Assembly: GCF_013416555.1 (NCBI RefSeq)
Contig: NZ_JACCFG010000002.1
Location: 496,001-560,000 of the forward strand
Length of the DNA stretch: 64,000 nt
Source: Sphingomonas sp. R-74633
GTDB lineage: Bacteria > Pseudomonadota > Alphaproteobacteria > Sphingomonadales > Sphingomonadaceae
Direction: 5' to 3'
The notes under the pieces are model-generated. The model saw only the letters and a list, made by a program, of their open reading frames with translations. It searched no databases and was not told the DNA's origin. The position numbers and the translations under genes were made by a program. This document shows, piece after piece, positions 60,582 to 64,000 of this stretch (positions are counted from its first letter, which is position 1; each line of letters opens with the position of its first letter).

Positions 60582-61333
60582 GCCGCCACCGCTCCATAGC
60601 CTTCACGCTCCAGCTCGAGCGCCAGTTCAGGCCCGCCCGAGCGGACGATGCGGCCGTCGGCAAGGACATGGACGAAGTCGGGCTGCACATAGTCGAGCAG
60701 CCGCTGATAATGGGTGATCAGCAGCACCGCCTTGTCGGGCGCGCGCATGATCCGGTTGATCCCCTCGCCCACCGCCTTGAGCGCGTCGATGTCGAGGCCC
60801 GAATCCGTCTCGTCGAGGATCGCCAGCTTCGGGGCGATGATGCCCATCTGGACCATCTCGTTGCGCTTCTTCTCGCCGCCTGAAAAGCCGACATTCACCG
60901 GCCGCTTGAGCATCTCGACATCCATGCCAAGCGCCTCGGCCTGGGCCCGCGCGAGCTTCAGGAACTCGCCGCCCGACAGCGGCGCCTCGCCACGCGACCG
61001 GCGCTGGCTGTTGAGCGCCTCGCGCACGAAATGCAGGTTGGAGATGCCGGGGATCTCGACCGGGTACTGGAAGCCGAGGAACAGGCCCGCCGCGGCACGC
61101 TCATAGGGCGCCAGCTCGAGCAGTTCCTGTCCGTCGAAGCTGACGCTGCCGCTGGTCGCTTCATAGCCCGGGCGCCCGCCCAGCACATAGCCGAGCGTCG
61201 ACTTGCCGGCGCCGTTCGGCCCCATGATCGCGTGGATCTCGCCCGCATTGACGGTGAGGCTCAGGCCCTTGAGGATTTCCTTGCCGTCGATTTCGGCGCG
61301 GAGGTCGGTGATCTTCAACATATGGTCGTTCAT
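60578..61333 (-). CDS. sufC: SUF ATPase SufC
   Basis: ABC-type ATPase bound to SufB/SufD. The 251-residue protein has Walker A IMGPNGAGKSTLGYVLGG (~37), Q-loop FLGFQYPVEIPGISNLHFV, signature NVGFSGGEKKRNEMVQMG and Walker B LAILDETDSGLDIDALKAVG, with the His switch LITHYQR. The first ATG (61333) overlaps the upstream gene stop; a second Met is four codons in. The length and motifs match the family. Confidence 0.96.
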   Translation of the reverse strand: MNDHMLKITDLRAEIDGKEILKGLSLTVNAGEIHAIMGPNGAGKSTLGYVLGGRPGYEATSGSVSFDGQELLELAPYERAAAGLFLGFQYPVEIPGISNLHFVREALNSQRRSRGEAPLSGGEFLKLARAQAEALGMDVEMLKRPVNVGFSGGEKKRNEMVQMGIIAPKLAILDETDSGLDIDALKAVGEGINRIMRAPDKAVLLITHYQRLLDYVQPDFVHVLADGRIVRSGGPELALELEREGYGAVAA

Positions 61334-61893
61334 TCCTTGGGCCCGAAATTGGGGCCCTTGTCTGTGTCATCGCGTTTCGGTTCATTGCCCGTGGTGAAGC
61401 GCACCACCGGGCCGTCCGAAGCGGGGTTCACCGGCGGCGCGATCTTCTTGACGCGCTGGCGCTCGGTCTCGCGGCTTTCCTCGGTATTTTCATTGGGGCC
61501 GATCGTAGTGGCGGAGAGCACCGGCTTGGGCTGGACCAGCTTGGGGATCTCGAAAATTCCCGGCTTGCCCGCGGCCGGCGCGAGCGGTGACGGCGCGCCG
61601 ATCGCCGCGGCCTGATCGAGCACGGTCATCTCGGCGCAATCGGTCACTTCATCGGCGGTCTTGGCATAGCAGACCGGCGTCGCCTGGCAGGCCGTGGTGT
61701 CGCGTCGCTGGCTGCCGCTTGAGATCATCACCCGGCAGTTGCGCAGCTTGCCGTCCGCGCCCTTGTCGAACAGCATCGTGGTCCGCCCGAAGCTGGCGCG
61801 CACGACGATCTGCGCGTCGTCTTCAACGGGCGTGGCGACGGCCTGCGTCGCGGGGACGTCCTGGGCGAAGAGAAGGGCGGCGAGCAGCAGCAT
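61330..61893 (-). CDS. Four-cysteine secreted protein in the suf operon (187 aa)
   Basis: Paralogue of the 99-residue gene at 60282. A signal-like start (LLLAALLFAQDVPATQA) is followed by DDAQIVVRASFGRTTMLFDK, then four cysteines (LRNCRV, TTACQA, PVCYAK, TDCAEM) in the same order and spacing. The C-terminal half is longer, with a Pro/Lys-rich linker (KPGIFEIPKLVQPKPVLSAT) and a charged tail ending GPNFGPKE. ATG 61893 is 4 bp after the preceding stop. Probably periplasmic and disulfide-bonded; function unknown. Confidence 0.75.
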   Translation of the reverse strand: MLLLAALLFAQDVPATQAVATPVEDDAQIVVRASFGRTTMLFDKGADGKLRNCRVMISSGSQRRDTTACQATPVCYAKTADEVTDCAEMTVLDQAAAIGAPSPLAPAAGKPGIFEIPKLVQPKPVLSATTIGPNENTEESRETERQRVKKIAPPVNPASDGPVVRFTTGNEPKRDDTDKGPNFGPKE

Positions 61894-61897
61894 CGGA

Positions 61898-62314
61898 TCA
61901 GGCAGCAATGATCCGCACGCGGATGGTGCCGGGTACGAACTGGGCTCCGACTTCAACCAGCTTGCCGTCCGGCAGCTCCCACATCGCCTTGAATGCAGTC
62001 CCGGCCGGTGCCGCGAGCACTATCGAAGTCGCGTCTGCCTGTTCGGCGTCGAGCAACGGCTGAACCTGCTTCCACCAGCTCTTCGGAAAGGGCTGGCCGT
62101 TCATCCTGAGATTACCCTCGGCATAGCTCGCCTCGCTGAGCGCGCGGCACGCCTGGATCGCAGCGTCGAGCGCCGATTTGCGCGCGACCATGTCGGCCGC
62201 CACGGCGCCCAACCTGGCAGCGATGCAGCTGGTTTGGCTGGATACGATCGGCAGATGCGTCTTGTTCGACACCGCAACGCCACCGCTCGCCAGTGCGATC
62301 GCAAACAGCATCAT
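61898..62314 (-). CDS. Uncharacterised secreted protein in the suf operon (138 aa)
   Basis: No family recognised. It starts [16 protein letters not shown] (a weak signal sequence), then a helical segment [20 protein letters not shown] with two cysteines (one in SSQTSC, one in IQACRAL), and ends with a beta-rich C-terminus ([16 protein letters not shown]). The start overlaps the sufB stop by 4 bp, so the gene is translated with sufB. It is not clearly related to the four-cysteine pair. Confidence 0.7.
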   Translation of the reverse strand: MMLFAIALASGGVAVSNKTHLPIVSSQTSCIAARLGAVAADMVARKSALDAAIQACRALSEASYAEGNLRMNGQPFPKSWWKQVQPLLDAEQADATSIVLAAPAGTAFKAMWELPDGKLVEVGAQFVPGTIRVRIIAA

Positions 62315-63774
62315 CCGACCGACCCCTCCAGCGAGATCCCCAGCAGCTTCTGCGCCTCGACGGCAAACTCCATCGGCAGCTGCTGCAGCACTTCCTTGGC
62401 GAAGCCGTTGACGATCAGCGCCACCGCGGCTTCCTGGTCGAGCCCGCGCTGCATCGCGTAGAACATCTGGTCCTCGCTGATCTTCGAGGTGGTCGCCTCA
62501 TGCTCGATCTGCGCGGTCGGGTTCTTCACCTCGATGTATGGCACGGTATGCGCGCCGCACTGGTCGCCGAGCAGCAGGCTGTCGCACTGGGTGAAGTTGC
62601 GGACATTCTCGGCGCCTGCATTGACCAGCACCTTGCCGCGATAGGTGTTGTCGCTGCGCCCGGCGCTGATGCCCTTCGACACGATCGTCGAGCGCGTGTT
62701 CTTGCCGATGTGCAGCATCTTGGTGCCGGTATCGGCCTGCTGGCGGCCATTGGTGACCGCCACCGAATAGAATTCGCCGACCGAGCCGTCGCCCTTGAGC
62801 ACGCAGCTCGGATACTTCCAGGTGATCGCGCTGCCGGTCTCGACCTGCGTCCAGCTCACCTTCGAGTTCCGCCCCTCGCATAGGGCGCGCTTGGTGACGA
62901 AGTTGAAGATGCCGCCGACGCCATTCTCGTCGCCCGGATACCAGTTCTGCACGGTCGAATATTTGATCTCGGCATCGTCCAATGCGACCAGCTCGACCAC
63001 AGCGGCGTGGAGCTGGTTCTCGTCGCGCATCGGCGCGGTGCAGCCCTCGAGATACGAGACATAGGCGCCCTTGTCGGCGACGATCAGCGTGCGCTCGAAC
63101 TGGCCGGTATTCTCGGCATTGATCCGGAAATAGGTGCTCAGCTCCATCGGGCAGCGCACGCCCTCGGGAATGTAGACGAAAGTGCCGTCGGAGAAGACCG
63201 CCGCGTTCAGCGCCGAGAAGAAATTGTCGCGCACCGGCACCACCTTGCCGAGCCACTTCTTCACCAGCTCGGGATATTCGCGGATCGCCTCGCTGATCGA
63301 GCGGAAGATCACGCCGGCTTCCTCAAGCTCCTTGCGGAAGGTGGTCGCGACCGAGACGCTGTCGAACACCGCGTCGACCGCGATCTTGCGCGCGCCCTCG
63401 ACGCCGGCGAGCACTTTCTGCTCCTCGATCGGGATGCCGAGCTTCTCATAGGTCCGCCGGATCTCGGGATCGAGATCGTCGAGGCTGTTGATCGTCTTCT
63501 TCTGCTTGGGCTCCGCGTAATAATACGCGTCCTGATAATCGATGTGCGGGATCTGCAGCTTGGCCCACTCGGGCAGCGTCATTTCCTGCCAGATGCGGAA
63601 CGCCTTCAGCCGCCAGTCGAGCATCCACTCGGGCTCGCCCTTCTTGGCCGAGATGTAGCGGACCGTGTCCTCGTTCAGCCCCTTGGGCGCGAACTCCTGC
63701 TCGACGTTCGAGGCAAAGCCCCATTCATATTTCTTGTTGGCGGCTGCGAGCGCCTCGGCGTTCTTGGTGGCCAT
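62311..63774 (-). CDS. sufB: Fe-S cluster scaffold subunit SufB
   Basis: Main scaffold on which Fe-S clusters are built. The 487-residue protein starts with [20 protein letters not shown] and contains [19 protein letters not shown], the central [40 protein letters not shown] and [20 protein letters not shown]. It ends with [20 protein letters not shown]. The ATG overlaps the stop of the upstream Rrf2-type gene (TGATG), so regulator and first suf gene are co-translated. Confidence 0.97.
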   Translation of the reverse strand: MATKNAEALAAANKKYEWGFASNVEQEFAPKGLNEDTVRYISAKKGEPEWMLDWRLKAFRIWQEMTLPEWAKLQIPHIDYQDAYYYAEPKQKKTINSLDDLDPEIRRTYEKLGIPIEEQKVLAGVEGARKIAVDAVFDSVSVATTFRKELEEAGVIFRSISEAIREYPELVKKWLGKVVPVRDNFFSALNAAVFSDGTFVYIPEGVRCPMELSTYFRINAENTGQFERTLIVADKGAYVSYLEGCTAPMRDENQLHAAVVELVALDDAEIKYSTVQNWYPGDENGVGGIFNFVTKRALCEGRNSKVSWTQVETGSAITWKYPSCVLKGDGSVGEFYSVAVTNGRQQADTGTKMLHIGKNTRSTIVSKGISAGRSDNTYRGKVLVNAGAENVRNFTQCDSLLLGDQCGAHTVPYIEVKNPTAQIEHEATTSKISEDQMFYAMQRGLDQEAAVALIVNGFAKEVLQQLPMEFAVEAQKLLGISLEGSVG

Positions 63775-64000
63775 CAGGCAATCTCACTCACATTTGCGCT
63801 CAAACTGGCAAGGCTCACGCTCGCGAGCGCGCCCTTTACTGCGCCGTTGACGACATTCCAGTGCGGTTTTACCCGGCAGGTCTCCTCGACGCAGCAATCA
63901 TGCTTGCCGCCATCGACGCACGCAGTGAGCGCGATCGGCCCCTCGACTGCCTCGACGATGTCGGCGAGGCTGATCGCCGCGGCCGGACGCGCCAGCCGGA
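63774..64000 (-). CDS. Rrf2-family Fe-S regulator (IscR/SufR-like), C-terminal part
   Basis: Only the last 75 codons are in the window; the start lies beyond 64000. It reads [20 protein letters not shown] (end of the winged-helix domain), then the cysteine ligand region [14 protein letters not shown] that binds an Fe-S cluster in Rrf2 sensors, and [19 protein letters not shown]. Such regulators repress or activate suf depending on cluster state. Position directly before sufB, sharing TGATG, strongly supports that role. Confidence 0.88.
   Translation of the reverse strand, partial: RLARPAAAISLADIVEAVEGPIALTACVDGGKHDCCVEETCRVKPHWNVVNGAVKGALASVSLASLSANVSEIA

Overview
The window is GC-rich, gene-dense DNA (compact operons, many ATGA or GTGA overlaps). 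It most resembles a Sphingomonas-type alphaproteobacterium. The call rests on gene content: a ~1530-residue NAD-glutamate dehydrogenase, a Caulobacter-type TonB receptor, the string infA-maf-ribonuclease-yacG-tRNA-Phe, and a sufBCDSTA cluster. This is inference from families and synteny; no database search was run.

Layout. 1-1.7 kb: the start of a type I restriction-modification locus (hsdM, running off the left edge) of visibly lower GC, just downstream of tRNA-Thr(CGT). 1.9-8.1 kb: a PAS-domain protein, NAD-GDH and a 39-residue membrane protein. 8.3-11.5 kb: PepSY-DUF2271-DUF4198-ApbE, read here as an extracytoplasmic flavin redox system behind a Fur-like box. 11.4-16.1 kb: cobS and cobT, with an SPFH membrane protein between them. 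16.3-24.2 kb: a lipoprotein, an HxlR regulator diverging from a nine-gene glyoxalase/GST/DoxX/DUF899 run, then a J-domain gene, bolA and another GST. 24.3-31.2 kb: pirin, hydrolase, DUF2332, hisG-hisD, nusB, thiL. 31.3-33.5 kb: proton-pumping pyrophosphatase. 33.5-37.3 kb: a VIT/DUF2135 envelope protein and its partner. 37.5-39.6 kb: infA-maf-ribonuclease-yacG and tRNA-Phe. 39.6-44.0 kb: a TonB receptor with an alginate-lyase-like enzyme. 44.3-51 kb: a tripartite RND efflux pump and divergent TetR regulator. 51-55.6 kb: dinB, an alkyladenine glycosylase, small unknowns and a penicillin-acylase-family gene. 55.6-64 kb: GreA/B-like factor, aldo/keto reductase and the suf iron-sulfur operon, ending in a cut-off Rrf2-type regulator.

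The most interesting material: (1) the DUF2271 protein carries a D-x-x-S-G-A-T motif of the kind flavinylated by ApbE, and apbE is in the same run; (2) two paralogous, four-cysteine secreted proteins sit inside the suf operon; (3) a 100-bp terminal-inverted-repeat element occurs twice between convergent genes, and one copy adjoins an acylase whose frame runs on about 173 codons past the expected C-terminus; (4) an envelope VIT/DUF2135 protein contains a stretch resembling a TonB-receptor plug; (5) two genes (apbE, thiL) appear to use CTG starts overlapping the upstream stop as CTGA.
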